Notes: a model not told the origin generated them from the letters alone. DNA of 64,000 nt from Sphagnum magellanicum (GCA_021904315.1 CM038911.1:16527390-16591389), one strand, 5' to 3'; positions 13,109 to 24,059 are shown, numbered from the stretch's first letter. Made by a program: numbers and translations.

Positions 13109-15410
13109 TTGCTCTTCAGTCATTGTTAAATAAATAAGCCATTGTAAAGCTTCAAAGCATGAGGACCAATGTTCTGAAACAAAACAAAAGAAAAAGGTGT
13201 TTAACATATTCATACGAATTTTGTAGATTTTTTCATCAATGTAAAAAGTTCAATAATAAACAATCACTTACTTGTGGAATGTTTTGAACTACTATGAGAA
13301 AAAGGTTTATTAACGCTTTTGAATTTGTTTTCTAGAACTCGTGAACATCCATAAAAATGGTTTGAAAAAACCCAACTTGTCTCAAATAAAAAGTTCAAGG
13401 TGTCTCACGACACAAAAAATGGTTTCTCACATTGAAGTCTTGAATTACAAAAAATACCAACAAATAACCAAATCCATCACCTTTTGAAATATGAATAATT
13501 ATGTGATTTTGCTAAATTGAAAGGCATTACATGAAATTTACCATGTTCAAGTGATTGTAGTCTTGGGATGGACAAACTTCCAAGATAAATATAATTTGTT
13601 CATCCCAAGATAAATATAATTTCCAAAATGCACAATAACCTACATTTGAAACAACCCAATACCTTGAAAAGGCATTCAATCCCTTGGTAAGGAAAAGGCC
13701 TTCCACAATTTTGATAAATTTGGCCATATTTGCAAGGAGCTTTGGCAGAGATTTGTCATGTACAGAAACGTTTTTGCAATTGAACACTCTACAAATGTCT
13801 TCATTTTAATTCAACAGTTATCAAATGTAAATTCCCCATAAGTTGTTAGTTACCTAGTCCTTATTACTACTGAAAATTACCAAGTTGATACACCATAGTT
13901 TTATCCTTATATAAGGTATTGAAAAATGATCAAACTCATGAGGAATCACACAACAAAATGGGAAATTATTTTTCTTTTGGCAAAATCCTGAAATTCTTTT
14001 ATGAACCCACTAAAGCACATAAACGATGGAACAATTCATTTGAAACACAACAAGGAATTACACTTGCACACATACAAAAACTATCAAAAGTTAATGATAA
14101 AATCTAAAATTATTCAAGGAGTTATGTAATAATTTGGCCCAAATTGCAAGGTCAAGGCTGCAATTGTTTAATGGGGGCAAGGGAGAGATCCCATTACAAG
14201 TTCTAGAATTGCCATGTTAATGTCATCACCGCACTAAAAAAAATGGTCAAAGAAGACACAAGGTTGGCCAAAATGTGTGAGATGTAAGCACAGCCTTAGA
14301 AAAAAATCAAAGGTTGCCAAAAACAAGGTCAAGAAATATTACACCATGGCACAACACCACATTGTTTTTTTCTCCCCCGCCCCCCCCCCCCCCCCCTCCA
14401 TGGCAATAATTTGAAGGGGATGTCTAATATAGAACAGGGCTAACCACAAAAGAGAAATTAAAATGAAGTTTATGGAAGCCTTCAAAAAATCATGAGAAGA
14501 AAAGAAAATACCTACATAATATGCTCACAAGGAAAAGGCTAGTGCGCTTATAAACCACCCACCCATCAAACCCACAAAACCCAACATCCACCAAACCCAC
14601 AAAGCTAATCATCTTTTCTTTTTATTCCCTCCCTAGTGCTCAAGGAATGATGCATATTTCTCCTTCTCTATTTTTTGTCAATAATGCAACGGAAGGATTT
14701 ATGAATAAATTTCAATATCAATATCAATATGCATGTTTGATGTTTTACTTGGGTTGATATAGTATCATGGTTGTCTATGAAGGTGATTACTCTCAAAGGC
14801 CACATACCCATCAACCCAAGAAGTCTCCCTTCAGCATCTTATAGTTGTCACCATTCACTTTTTGCATAGGCTTCCTATCATGCAACTCCCCCTATTGTCA
14901 CATAAATTTGACATTTGGAGGTCCATACTAGAAAAATAACCATCACACTTAATGACAAAACTTCCCAAGCACATCATTTCAGCTACATGTTTCATTTAAT
15001 ATGATAATGAGGCTAGATCATTAGCAACACCAATAAGCAAAAGGTTTCCTCCTCCTTTTGGGTTCCATTACCAAACAATGTAATTTTAAACATTTAATCC
15101 AACAGAGGATAGTTTTGCTGTTTATTGCCAAATAATAATGATCGTGAAAAAAAATTTGTGTTTCTAACAAATGGTATAAGCCTAAATTTTTTACCTGCAA
15201 AATTGCTTTGGTAGTGAAATCAAATGCACATGAAAGAGCTCAAGTTTCGTCAATCTAGTCAACTATTCACTCTCAATGCAAATCTATGTTGATGCCTAAC
15301 CATTACACAACTCACTTATCAACCACATAAACAAAACAAGAGAGTTTCATGTTCCTCACAAGTCAATACATTTTGTAATTTGTCTTAAGTTTACTTATTT
15401 GAAAAGAAGA
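13109..15410. other. AT-rich gene-poor stretch
   Basis: Only short open frames without motifs. A poly-C tract lies at about 14373-14396, and a short direct repeat of ATAAATATAATTT occurs near 13585 and 13609. Nothing else was recognised. Confidence 0.6.
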
Positions 15411-16235
15411 TGTTGTCGCAACCCCACTTTGGCCAAGTGTGGGGGTGAAGCCCGACACTTGGAAAAGTTGGAGGTTTGGAGTCCTTCGAAACTCCCGAAT
15501 GTTCAGAGCTTGACAGCAAGGCCCAAAACACCTCGCATTGGGGTGTTCTTGGTGTCATTGGAAAGGTCTTGAAACGTAAATATCGAAAATGGCCTCGCAT
15601 TGGCCATTCGGACATCTGCAGCCCAAGTTATGGGCAAAAGAAGGGCCGGGAGTCAAACTAGAAGTTTGACTCCCGACCACTAAAAGTCAGGAATCGACCT
15701 CTTTCCGACGTCGCCTTGAAGAGTGCGACACGGCGTTGGAAAGCTCTCGACGAGAGCTACAACTTTGATTCAAGATTCGTCCCGATCTGAGTTTGGGGCG
15801 AGGAGCTATGGCCGTTCAAAGTTCCGAGAGTCCAGCCGGGACAGTTTCAGGACTCGATTTCGAGAGTCCCAACAAAAATGTGCCATTCGGATGTAGCCTC
15901 CGCGACCAACCGCAAAGAATACTATAAAGGGGAAGGTGGTGGCTTCCCCCGAGTCCGGGCCGTGGTGAGTCTTGTGTGTCCAAGTGCCCGTGGCAAGTCC
16001 CAACACCCAAGGGTGTCCCGCATGCTAAACTAACCCCTTTTTGGTGGGTTTTTGGATGCAGATTCACACAAGCTAAATTAGTCCCTCTTCCTAGTCTAAT
16101 CCATGGGTTCCCAACTCGACCCTCTACCCCTTTTTAGAGTTGAAGGCCGGGAGCGTGCCTCCAAGTCTCAACTTTTCGCAACTTGACTTTGTGAAACTCT
16201 CAAGTGGGTTTCACCCTGTGACTTGGGAGCGCGTC
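15411..16235 (+). mobile_element. Probable solo LTR or LTR fragment (fossil)
   Basis: A block much richer in GC and CpG than its surroundings begins with TGTTGTCGCAACCCC. It holds a CTATAAAG promoter-like box at about 15930 and text typical of plant LTRs of the Gypsy group. No internal coding region is attached, so it reads as a solo or partial LTR. The right border is uncertain and I found no clear target-site duplication. Old and non-functional as far as can be seen. Confidence 0.35.
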
Positions 16236-18658
16236 AAATGTAATGCTTGACAATGCAGTGGAAAACTCCCACACAACTTCTTCTTGTGTTTTTGCATTTT
16301 GCATAATTGCATCCTTCAATTGCTGAAAGTTATCAAATAAATCAACATCAATAATCGTGACCTTGATCAAAATCCAAAACATACATTGGGCCCACATATT
16401 TACATGAGGACAAATATTCCCCAATTGCTAACCTAGGTTTTGATGTTTTTATATACACCTTCACAAATTTGGCGGTGTACCTTCAAGAGGGAAAAATATG
16501 ATATTGTATATATATCATCAATTTTCAAAGCTTTGTTGCAAGATAGGCATGGTTCTTTTTGTAACACAAGTACTATGACCAAAAAAGAAATGTGTGCACA
16601 CACAAACATACACCCATTTTTTAAAGCATAGATGCCCATTTCCTCACCCCTTTGCATAATCAAAGCAAAAAAAGTGAAACCACTTCAATGTGCACCCAAA
16701 GTAGCTAGTTTTTTAAATCATTTGCAACAACCTCGCTTGTATGATCGATGTTGGGTACTCCTTCAAAAATAACTCATGTACTTGAGCTCATGTACTTGCA
16801 TGACCCTTTGCCATGCCAAACCCACAACATCAACAAGCAACAACTCAACATAATGTTGTTATCATTGTTGCCTTTGAAGAAGTTCTTCACATGTTTCTAT
16901 TATATTTGCAATAAGAGAATTCATTCAACAAGAGATTGGCACTTGTTGTGAAGCTTGTGTTAGATTTGGGTAAACACTTCAATCTCAAGGGGAAAGGGGT
17001 GTGTGTGGGAATCACAAGTGACAACATGTTCATCCCAAGGCATGGGCATTCCATCATAGTAATTGTAGAGGTCACCAATGCCATGGGTGCTCCCAATGCG
17101 GTGGTTGATTACAATATCAGCCATGGGTGGTAGCTTTTTTTTTCTTCATGTCTTTTAGTAAGCTTTGTAGCTCTCTTTCACTACCATAAATTAAGTTCAA
17201 GTTGTACAAATTTTTTGGAAGGTATCCTACTTAAGTAAAAATACAAAAAACTTTTCATTAAACATGAAACGCCCAAAAAAATGTTCCAATGAATTTGAAA
17301 GACATTTAATGTTGATCTTATTTTCAAATAGTAAAATTCCTATGGTTGAAAACTCTAGGTTTAGGGTCTGCAAGGAATTTTTTTTTACATCAAGATCTAA
17401 CCTTGTGGGGCCAATGATTCATAGATCAAAAGGAGCCACATGATGGTGAAGTCCCATGCAACAATTTGTGGCACTTTCTATTTCAATGTTTGCCACCATT
17501 GCTTCTTATGTGACTCCCAATTAAACCCTTAATTTATTTAAGTATCTACAATGATCACACTTAGTTGCATGCAACCAAACTTTGGGTCTCTATCATTTGG
17601 GGTGTTGGCATCCCTCAAACAAGACCCAAATTTATTTATGAAAAAAATAACATATATTTATCTTTCATTTGTTGTAGAGAGACACTCAAAAAATAACCTC
17701 AGCTATGAAATTAAAATATGTTCTTCATCAAAAGAAAGGAACCCACATTTATCTACAAATTTATAAATCCACAAAAAAAAATCCATTACATTACAGATCT
17801 ACACTTTGCAAGCTCTAAAAATTTACCACACTCTATATCATGGTAAATTTCCAACAAAGAACTGGAAATCAATCTTTTGTCTTGAGAAAATGTTCAAACC
17901 AAGTTGGGGTTATTCAAGGATCACATATCTGAATGAATATCTCCCTACCCTTTTGAATAAGATCCTCATCTACCCACAAGAAAGAAACTCAATGCCCCCA
18001 TTTTCCATGTCAAATAGCATAATGTAGCATAAACCCAAAAACAAAAAACAAAATCCAAATCCAAGGGAGATGAAAACTAAAAATCTCATTTTGAAACTTG
18101 GGATTTATTAGCAATATACATAAAAACCACATTCATCATATGGGTTGTGTAATGAATCTTGACCTCGCTATGAAAGAAAAAAATTACATCTGCAAAATCC
18201 AGTGATGTTGCCTCTCTTTCAAAAGGCAAGAATTCATGAAGAAACAACAGCAAGTGTTTTTGCTCAAAATTTGGATAACAAGTTCCCATGAATGGGCAAA
18301 AAATTAGTTTCAAACATTTTGAAAACACCTTCCTCATTGTCATCAGAGCTCAACTGCCGCAAGTTTAGGCAGGAATAAATATTGAGTTTTTAAACCTTTT
18401 TTTTATTTATGAGGGATAAATATTAGAAATCAATTTTTATCATGTTAAGGTTTAATTGTTTTGTACACAATACTCAATTTTAGGGTTTGGTTTGTTTTCG
18501 GGGTTTTAACATTTTGAGCTCTCTGATTTTTTGGGCTTTTGATATTTTGTGCTCTCTTATTTTGTGAATGTAGAGTTGACAACAAGTTTTAATTATTCAT
18601 AGTAGGTTTTGTGTTTTCATGTCTTGAGCTTCTACTGAAGACATTTGTACTTTGTTCT
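16236..18658. other. AT-rich gene-poor stretch
   Basis: Short open frames only (for example about 16936-17133 and 18086-18343), with no recognisable domain and no splice-compatible extension. No gene called. Confidence 0.6.
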
Positions 18659-18759
18659 GGCAGCTTGCTGGTTCAGGTTCTGGTTCAGCCCTGAACCTGT
18701 GAAACCTTAAGTTGTGAAACCTGAACCTCTGAACCTGTGAAAAATTAAGTTGAGCTGCC
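18659..18759. repeat. Short foldback with repeated GAACCTG motif
   Basis: GGCAGCTT at the left end pairs with AAGTTGAGCTGCC at the right end. Between them GGTTCAGG/CTGAACC units face each other several times, so about 100 bases could fold back. Likely a small inverted-repeat element. Confidence 0.4.
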
Positions 18760-18954
18760 ACAAAGATATAAGCCGGTCCCTTCTGGCACATGAACATCGT
18801 CCATTGGAGGCAGTGAGGAGTTGCTTGGAAATATTCTCGTGGAGCACTTGGCTGATCCCTTGATGGTAGACTCAATCAATTTGATTACCACTTCAGAGAT
18901 GCTGGCTGGAGATTTAAGAAAAAACATAAATTTACAACCCCCAGCAACTGACAT
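18745..18954 (-). pseudogene. Coding-like fragment, unidentified
   Basis: On the minus strand, an open frame of about 69 codons has a protein-like composition (KSPASISEVVIKLIEST, then MDDVHVPEGTGLYLCG). I do not recognise the family, and neither side offers a convincing gene model. It may be an isolated exon, a captured gene fragment or chance. It lies in the same slightly less AT-rich tract that continues into the flank of the foreign island. Confidence 0.15.
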
Positions 18955-19620
18955 GCACTATTTTTTTGCCTACCTTCTTGTCATGATGGAAGCTATGTCC
19001 TATGTTTGTTATCTTTGTGGTGGGTACTATCCAAAAGCCCCCTGACACACATTGGTTAGAACAGAAATGAAACAGAAAGTAAGCTCCTCAGATCTTAGAT
19101 GTCTCCTCTTTTTTTAAACTGGACAGTGAGAGACAATGGCAGAGAAAGGAGCAACACCTGATTTAGAGCAACCCAGTAAGCAAAATGTTGACGAGTGTCA
19201 TAACAAAGATGAAACATGTTGCCAGATTGATCCACTAACATTTGAAATAGCTGAAGAACAAAGGATTATTTCATTGAATTAAGGCCTTGAAAAGTATCAA
19301 AATAATGTAATAACGTACTCTTGATACTTTTTTCTTTCCATTTTAGAGTTTCTCAAATTTCCCATCTAAAGATTGGCATTTGAGCATTTGAATTGAGGAC
19401 GAAAAAGATGGACATGAGTTGAGGAAGAAGTTTGGAAGAAAGATTGGCCTTCGAGAATTGAGAGAAAGATTGGCATTTCTGGTTGGGGCTGTGCAATTGG
19501 TTTCTGTACCAATTCCATGCCATTGAAGATGATTCTCTCTTCTTGCTGTTGCTGTAATGTGACAGCAGCAGCGACAGCAGCACTTAGCAGTTGGGAAAAA
19601 TGGCCATGTCTGTCCTTCCA

Positions 19621-19984
19621 GCTTGCAACAACAAGAGAATTTTCTTTGCTTCCATTCCCCAGTGCTGTGAAATGAAGCACCATTGCCTTCCTCTTGCTGC
19701 TTGCTTGCTTCTTTTTGGTCTACAACAAAACCCACAATCCCCTGCTCGTTTGCTTGCTTTCTTCTTCTGGGTCTAAAACAAACCCCACAAAAATTCCAGT
19801 ATTAAAAATCAAAAACCTAAAAGAAAAGCCCAAAAGCAAAGGCTTGAAAAACAAGCAGTGTGATCAAGCTTTAGGATTTGAGAGAAAAATGTGCAACAAG
19901 AAGAGACTACCAGATTGCTGCTTTCTTCCTGACTGCTGATGCTGCTACAGCAAAGGAGATAGAAGACGTATGGCAAACAGTCTT
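19621..19984 (+). repeat. Left copy of host sequence flanking the foreign island
   Basis: This 364 bp segment recurs in the same orientation at 22635-22997. By eye the copies differ at roughly eight positions, including one single-base length difference. The left border of the repeat follows host sequence ending TGTCCTTCCA. The right border falls at TCTT, immediately before the GC-rich island. It behaves like a very long target duplication created when the island was inserted. Confidence 0.9.
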
Positions 19985-20172
19985 CCGTACCCGCCATCGC
20001 GACGTGGCATAGCTAAGCGCTCTTACCGTGCAGATACGAGACGACGCATTTCCGTGGATGTCTGCAGCTTTCAGCACTTGCCAATATAGGCTTGCATATA
20101 CGAGGTGGCGTTCGCTCCCGGGTCGTGCACTGCCTGGGTGGCATCACGCCATCTGATCGCCAATCAAACAAT

Positions 20173-20280
20173 AGGATCGACCCACGTTGTCGCCAAGACG
20201 TCACGTCAGGCGTCATGGGATCGCGCCATCGCAGGATCGACCCATACGCGCAGGACACGTCATCATCATCAGACATCCAA
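20173..20280 (+). promoter_or_regulatory. Repeated upstream module in the island (AGGATCGACCCA plus ACGTCA)
   Basis: AGGATCGACCCA occurs at 20173-20184 and again exactly 60 bp later at 20233-20244. Each copy is followed by an ACGTCA-type half site (GACGTCACGTCA, then ACACGTCATC), resembling CRE/ATF-type sites. It lies about 700 bp upstream of the GDPD start. A tandem promoter module is plausible; its function is not shown. Confidence 0.35.
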
Positions 20281-20875
20281 TGTTTCAGGCTGGGCGCATT
20301 ACGACGATCATTCACCCAACTTCAGCGATCTCCACCCCTTCCCTGCTGGCTCACCGCCATTTGGGTGGCGTCGTTCGGGACGAAGGTTGAGCCGAGATTG
20401 CAGGATGCGCCAAAGAAGTGGCACACCCCTACGGATAGATCGGCTTTTAGATGGGGTTAGCCCGTATATGCGCTTATGCGTAAACCGCGAAAAATCGGGT
20501 CATCACTGCATCCCTCGCCAATCTTCCCTCGAATAGGAAGGTGCCACGTCCACGCCAACTCTCGTTTTGTAGTGTGGAAACATGACTACTATCCTAGCGC
20601 AGAAGGAGAGATATGGCCGCTCCATCGACAGCAGCTGAGCCCAGCGCACACTTCCTGCTCACAAAGGTAGCACCTCCCTCTCTGTCCTTTGTTCAATAAG
20701 AACCAAAATACAGATCCATTCTAATACCCTCTGTCAAAACTGTTTGTGTTTTTTGATTGCGCAGTTCTACCCACGTTTTAGAGAATATCGCTGCGTCGCG
20801 AGGAGCTTACAGCACTCCTGTCACCTAACACGTACGTCCATCGCGAGATAACTGCTGTTATCACAACAACCTTGC

Positions 20876-20937
20876 GTAAGTCGTCAATCCCTACCTTCTG
20901 CGGCTCACACTGACCTTACGAGACACGCTTCCGCCAG
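20876..20937 (+). other. Fungal-type intron in the GDPD 5' leader
   Basis: GTAAGT at the 5' end, CTGAC at 20910-20914 and CAG at 20935-20937 define a 62-base intron ending one base before the ATG. Short length, GTAAGT, a CTRAC branch site and a CAG acceptor are the usual profile of introns in filamentous ascomycetes. Plant introns nearby are longer and T-rich. A second possible leader intron, 20667-20764 (GTAGCA to GCAG, with CTAAT inside), is weaker. Confidence 0.55.
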
Positions 20938-20938
20938 G

Positions 20939-22240
20939 ATGGATGCCCCGCAAAATGAGGTCAATGTTCTAAAGCCTCGATCTGTTCACCAGCACCCCAA
21001 TACCCCATGGCGAAAGGTCAAAACTCCGCTCGGCTCGCTTGAGGACGCCGTCAAAATGTTTGGCGCCGTGACCCTTGAAAACTGGACTAAAGGACATAAA
21101 GGCATCATCGGCCATCGCGGCTATCCTCACACTAGTGAAGACGGCAAGATCTTCCCCGAAAGTACGGAAGGGGCATTCGTTTTGTCCATCAATGTGGGAA
21201 TAGGGACAATGGAAACTGACGCGGCTCCAATCGATCAAGACGAGGAAGTACGCCTTTTCCATGACCTAACAGGAAAGCGCTGGACCGAGCAAGATGCCCC
21301 GGTCGAACGAATGGACTTCTCCCGCCCCGTCCCATACGTCTTGCGCCGGAACGATCTCAAAGCCGGGACCCTTGGCGAGATCGTAATAACTTCCGATCAA
21401 TTCGTTCTCACGCTGAAGGATCTAGTGAGGATAGGCAAGAAAGCGCAAGAGGACGCGCGGGACCGGGGTCAAGATCTGACAGTCAGATGGTTGATCGATT
21501 GTCGCAATACCTCTGCCCCCTTCACCATCCGAGACGTTATGCGCCTTACGAAGTCAGAAAGGAACTTTTTCTATATCCAGCTTCTTAACTTTGGGATTAA
21601 GGGCTATCAGGATCTCAGCGGCCAGGTCGCCCATCTCTCCGTCGCTGAGGGTTGGGAGGACCTGAAGTATGTACTCAGCCCAAACTTCGACGGATTGCAC
21701 ATTGTCGCGGGTGTCGCGCAAATTGATCTTTCGCCGGACAAGCATCTGGAAGCCAATAAGATGTGGGTTGAGGATCTTGCCAACAACTTGAATGTGTATG
21801 GTCTCCACGCTCCCAGGACTGGTGCTGCTGATGATTGGGAAAATGGCGGCGGTCCGTTCGATGTAACCACCCTTTCGGTGGAGGACCTTCTTCCTTATCA
21901 TAAGGACCGCATCACCAAGGGACTGCAGGATCATTGGAGGGTTATTAAACCATCTCTTCCGCTTATTTCTCCATCTGCTGTGCCGACTATCACTAAAGAT
22001 GGAAAACACTATGTTTCCACGTGGGCCGATCCCACGATACTCAAGGAGCTTGACCCAGATCACTCGCCAAAGGACTATTACGGCCTGCAACTGAGCGATG
22101 CTGCGAAACACGTTATCAAGTGGCATGCTGATTTCGTGCTTACGGATCACATTCCACAGACGGCATACGATCTGTCATTCCATGTCGCCGATCTTGGAAT
22201 GACTGAGTATTACAAGTCTCTCATTGAGCCATCCTACTGA
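20939..22240 (+). CDS. Glycerophosphodiester phosphodiesterase-family protein, probably of fungal origin
   Basis: A single uninterrupted ORF of 433 residues. The N-terminal third carries the GDPD TIM-barrel signature: HRG at 59-61, PEST at 73-76 in the place of PENT, METD at 91-94 providing the acidic metal ligands, and FHD at 107-109 with the second catalytic His. This family hydrolyses glycerophosphodiesters to glycerol 3-phosphate and an alcohol; the exact substrate here is unknown. No signal peptide or membrane segment is seen, so a soluble intracellular enzyme is likely. The start is ATG 20939, since the frame is closed by a stop further up without another ATG. Codon choice is rich in GCC, ATC and CTC, unlike the host genes. 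All key residues are present and there are no stops, so the gene is either recent or maintained. It runs in the same direction as the GRAS gene 1.8 kb downstream. Confidence 0.8.
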   Translation: MDAPQNEVNVLKPRSVHQHPNTPWRKVKTPLGSLEDAVKMFGAVTLENWTKGHKGIIGHRGYPHTSEDGKIFPESTEGAFVLSINVGIGTMETDAAPIDQDEEVRLFHDLTGKRWTEQDAPVERMDFSRPVPYVLRRNDLKAGTLGEIVITSDQFVLTLKDLVRIGKKAQEDARDRGQDLTVRWLIDCRNTSAPFTIRDVMRLTKSERNFFYIQLLNFGIKGYQDLSGQVAHLSVAEGWEDLKYVLSPNFDGLHIVAGVAQIDLSPDKHLEANKMWVEDLANNLNVYGLHAPRTGAADDWENGGGPFDVTTLSVEDLLPYHKDRITKGLQDHWRVIKPSLPLISPSAVPTITKDGKHYVSTWADPTILKELDPDHSPKDYYGLQLSDAAKHVIKWHADFVLTDHIPQTAYDLSFHVADLGMTEYYKSLIEPSY

Positions 22241-22634
22241 TTTTCTTCCGTTGGCGACTTTTTTCAACGACACTCCCAGCTCTATTGACGTTTTGGTATT
22301 TTTGAAATTTTGCAATTTGTCTTGAACAGACTTGTCGCGGCATGCGTGCTCTAGCATAGCTGAGCGTCGCGGTATTCAACACCGCTAGGTTACTTCTCGT
22401 GCTTATATATTATAAAATGGAATCAATTTAAGCGCGCTGCATACCCTGCCTCACCGTCTTCTTCCTGCTCTAAGTTCTATCACATTATTATAGACAACTA
22501 TAGACAGTTGATCCGCGCCGGGCCGTTAAGCGCACTGTCGGGTGATCACCAATCGTTCTTCTTCATCCCGTCGCTCCTTCGAATGTACCCGGCTCCGGGT
22601 TGCGTGCAGGGCAAGGGCTAATGTGACGTAATCT
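22241..22634 (+). other. 3' flank of the GDPD gene within the island
   Basis: Non-coding by inspection. It includes a TATATATTATAAAATGG stretch at about 22405-22421 that could serve 3' end formation or be the start of a neighbouring promoter, then more GC-rich sequence up to the abrupt return to host DNA at 22635. No partial second gene was recognised. Confidence 0.4.
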
Positions 22635-22997
22635 GCTTGCAACAACAAGAGAATTTTCTTTGCTTCCATTCCCCAGTGCTGTGAAATGAAGCACCATTGC
22701 CTTCCTCTTGCTGCTTGCTTGCTTCTTTTTGGTCTACAACAAAATCCACAATCCCCTGCTCGTTTGCTTGCTTTCTTCTTCTGGGTCTAAAACAAACCCC
22801 ACAAAAATTCCAGTATTAAAAATCAAATACCTAAAAGAAAAGCCCAAAAGAAAAGGCTTGAAAAACAAGCAGTGTGATCAAGCTTTAGGGTTTGAGAGAA
22901 AATGTGCAACAAGAAGAGACTACCAGATTGCTGCTTTCTTCCTGACTGCTGATGCTGCTACAGCTAAGGAGATAGAAGACGTATGGCAAGCAATCTT
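22635..22997 (+). repeat. Right copy of host sequence flanking the foreign island
   Basis: Direct repeat of 19621-19984, about 98% identical by eye. From here host sequence continues without a break into the long leader region of the GRAS gene, so this copy is probably the one in its original setting on the right side. Confidence 0.9.
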
Positions 22998-24059
22998 GCT
23001 GCTGCTGCTGCTTGGTCGATCCTTCCTTTGCAGAATCGCTATTGACTTTTGTATGAAAGAAAGAAAGAAAGAAAGAAAGAGAAAACAAATCAACAAAAGA
23101 TTAGCCGCAATTAGCACATGTCTCATTGAGAGGCAGTGTGTCCCTTCCATGTGTGTTGACATCTACGGAGCTGTGAGAAATATTTGAAAAGCTGCTTTTT
23201 GTGAAGAAGAAGGAAAGAAGCAGCATCTCCTCTTCTTATTCATCGTCACCAGCACACTGTTGTTGTTGTTGTTGTTGTTCCCTCATCATCATTGCACTCC
23301 ACCCAGAAGCTTTGCTTGCTACGTCTCCTTCACACCTAACAAGCTCTCAAGCTGAGCTGAGCTGAGCTGAGCTTGTTTCTTTTGCCTTGGGTGTCCGTCA
23401 GATCAAGTGTAGAAGCTCCTTTCTGTCTGTGTTTTCAGGAGACTCAATTAGGGTTTGAGGGTGTGTCTTTGTGTGTGTTTGTGTGGTAGTTTTAGAAGAA
23501 CAAGTGCTGGGGAAGTGCAAAAAGGGTAGTTCGGTTTGTTTTTTGTTTTGGGTTTTCCTTTTCTTTTCTTGTCCGTGGAGAAGGATGCATAGAAGTTGCA
23601 ATTAGCGCTGAGAGAGATCTGGAGAGGAGGAAGGAAACACGGCGGTGGTGGTGGGTGAAAGACAGTTGCATTGAAGGAAACAAAAGTTTGTTTCAAAAGG
23701 CGCAGCAAGCAGTGGAGAGGCGAAGAAGAAGAAGAAGAGAAGCGAGGAGGAAGGAGAAGAAGCAGAAGCTAGAGCAAGGAAGGAGAGGGAAAGCTTTTTC
23801 ATGGTGTATGTAAGTCACGTTTCCAAAGAAGAAATTCTCAGGAAGCAAGCGGTCGGAGCAGCAGCAGTAGATTTGGAGGAGGAATAGTTCGAAGATTGAT
23901 GTTCTGAGAGGGAGCAGCGAAGAAAAGAGGAGAGAAGAGGAAGAATCGTCAGCATCATCATCATCACAAGCTTAGCGTCGATCCTTAGAGAGATTTGGCA
24001 AACAAAAGGAGGAGGAAAACAAAATCTGGAATGTCAGCAAGCTTGAAACTGTGGAGAAG
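22998..24059 (+). promoter_or_regulatory. Upstream and leader region of the GRAS gene
   Basis: Purine- and CT-rich sequence with several short microsatellites: GAAA at about 23056-23078, TTG from about 23261, GAGCT repeats at about 23350 and GAA at about 23726. No clear TATA box was picked. The last part is probably transcribed leader because it contains several upstream ATGs and a possible leader-intron donor (TATGTAAGT at about 23807). Confidence 0.4.
23801..23887 (+). promoter_or_regulatory. Possible upstream ORF in the GRAS leader
   Basis: ATG 23801 opens a 28-codon frame (MVYVSHVSKEEILRK...) closed by TAG at 23885. A three-codon uORF follows near 23899, and a further ATG at 24031 opens a short frame overlapping the main start. 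If these lie in the mature leader they would reduce translation of the main frame. The GTAAGT inside this uORF could instead be a splice donor that removes the rest. Confidence 0.3.

Larger units (their letters stand above)
19985..22634 (+). mobile_element. Foreign, fungal-like DNA island inserted in plant DNA
   Basis: About 2.65 kb with a composition unlike everything around it: GC-rich, full of CpG, with few A/T runs. It is bracketed exactly by the two host copies at 19621-19984 and 22635-22997. It contains one intact ORF of 433 codons (GDPD-like), upstream sequence with a filamentous-fungus style intron, and about 390 bp of downstream sequence. No transposase, terminal repeats or integrase are visible. 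The simplest reading is a piece of fungal genome captured during break repair. Assembly contamination is less likely because the two flanking copies differ from each other. Confidence 0.75.

Noticed and set aside
20105-20536. 143-codon frame in the island upstream of GDPD
   Set aside because: Composition is that of GC-rich promoter DNA, several overlapping frames are equally open, and no domain is seen.
20613-20938. N-terminal extension of GDPD through two upstream introns
   Set aside because: An ATG at 20613 with plausible splice sites gives frames that hit stops or enter the GDPD exon out of frame, so ATG 20939 is kept.
19985-22634. Simple contamination of the assembly by fungal DNA
   Set aside because: Not fully excluded, but exact bracketing by two diverged copies of host sequence is hard to explain by a chimeric join.
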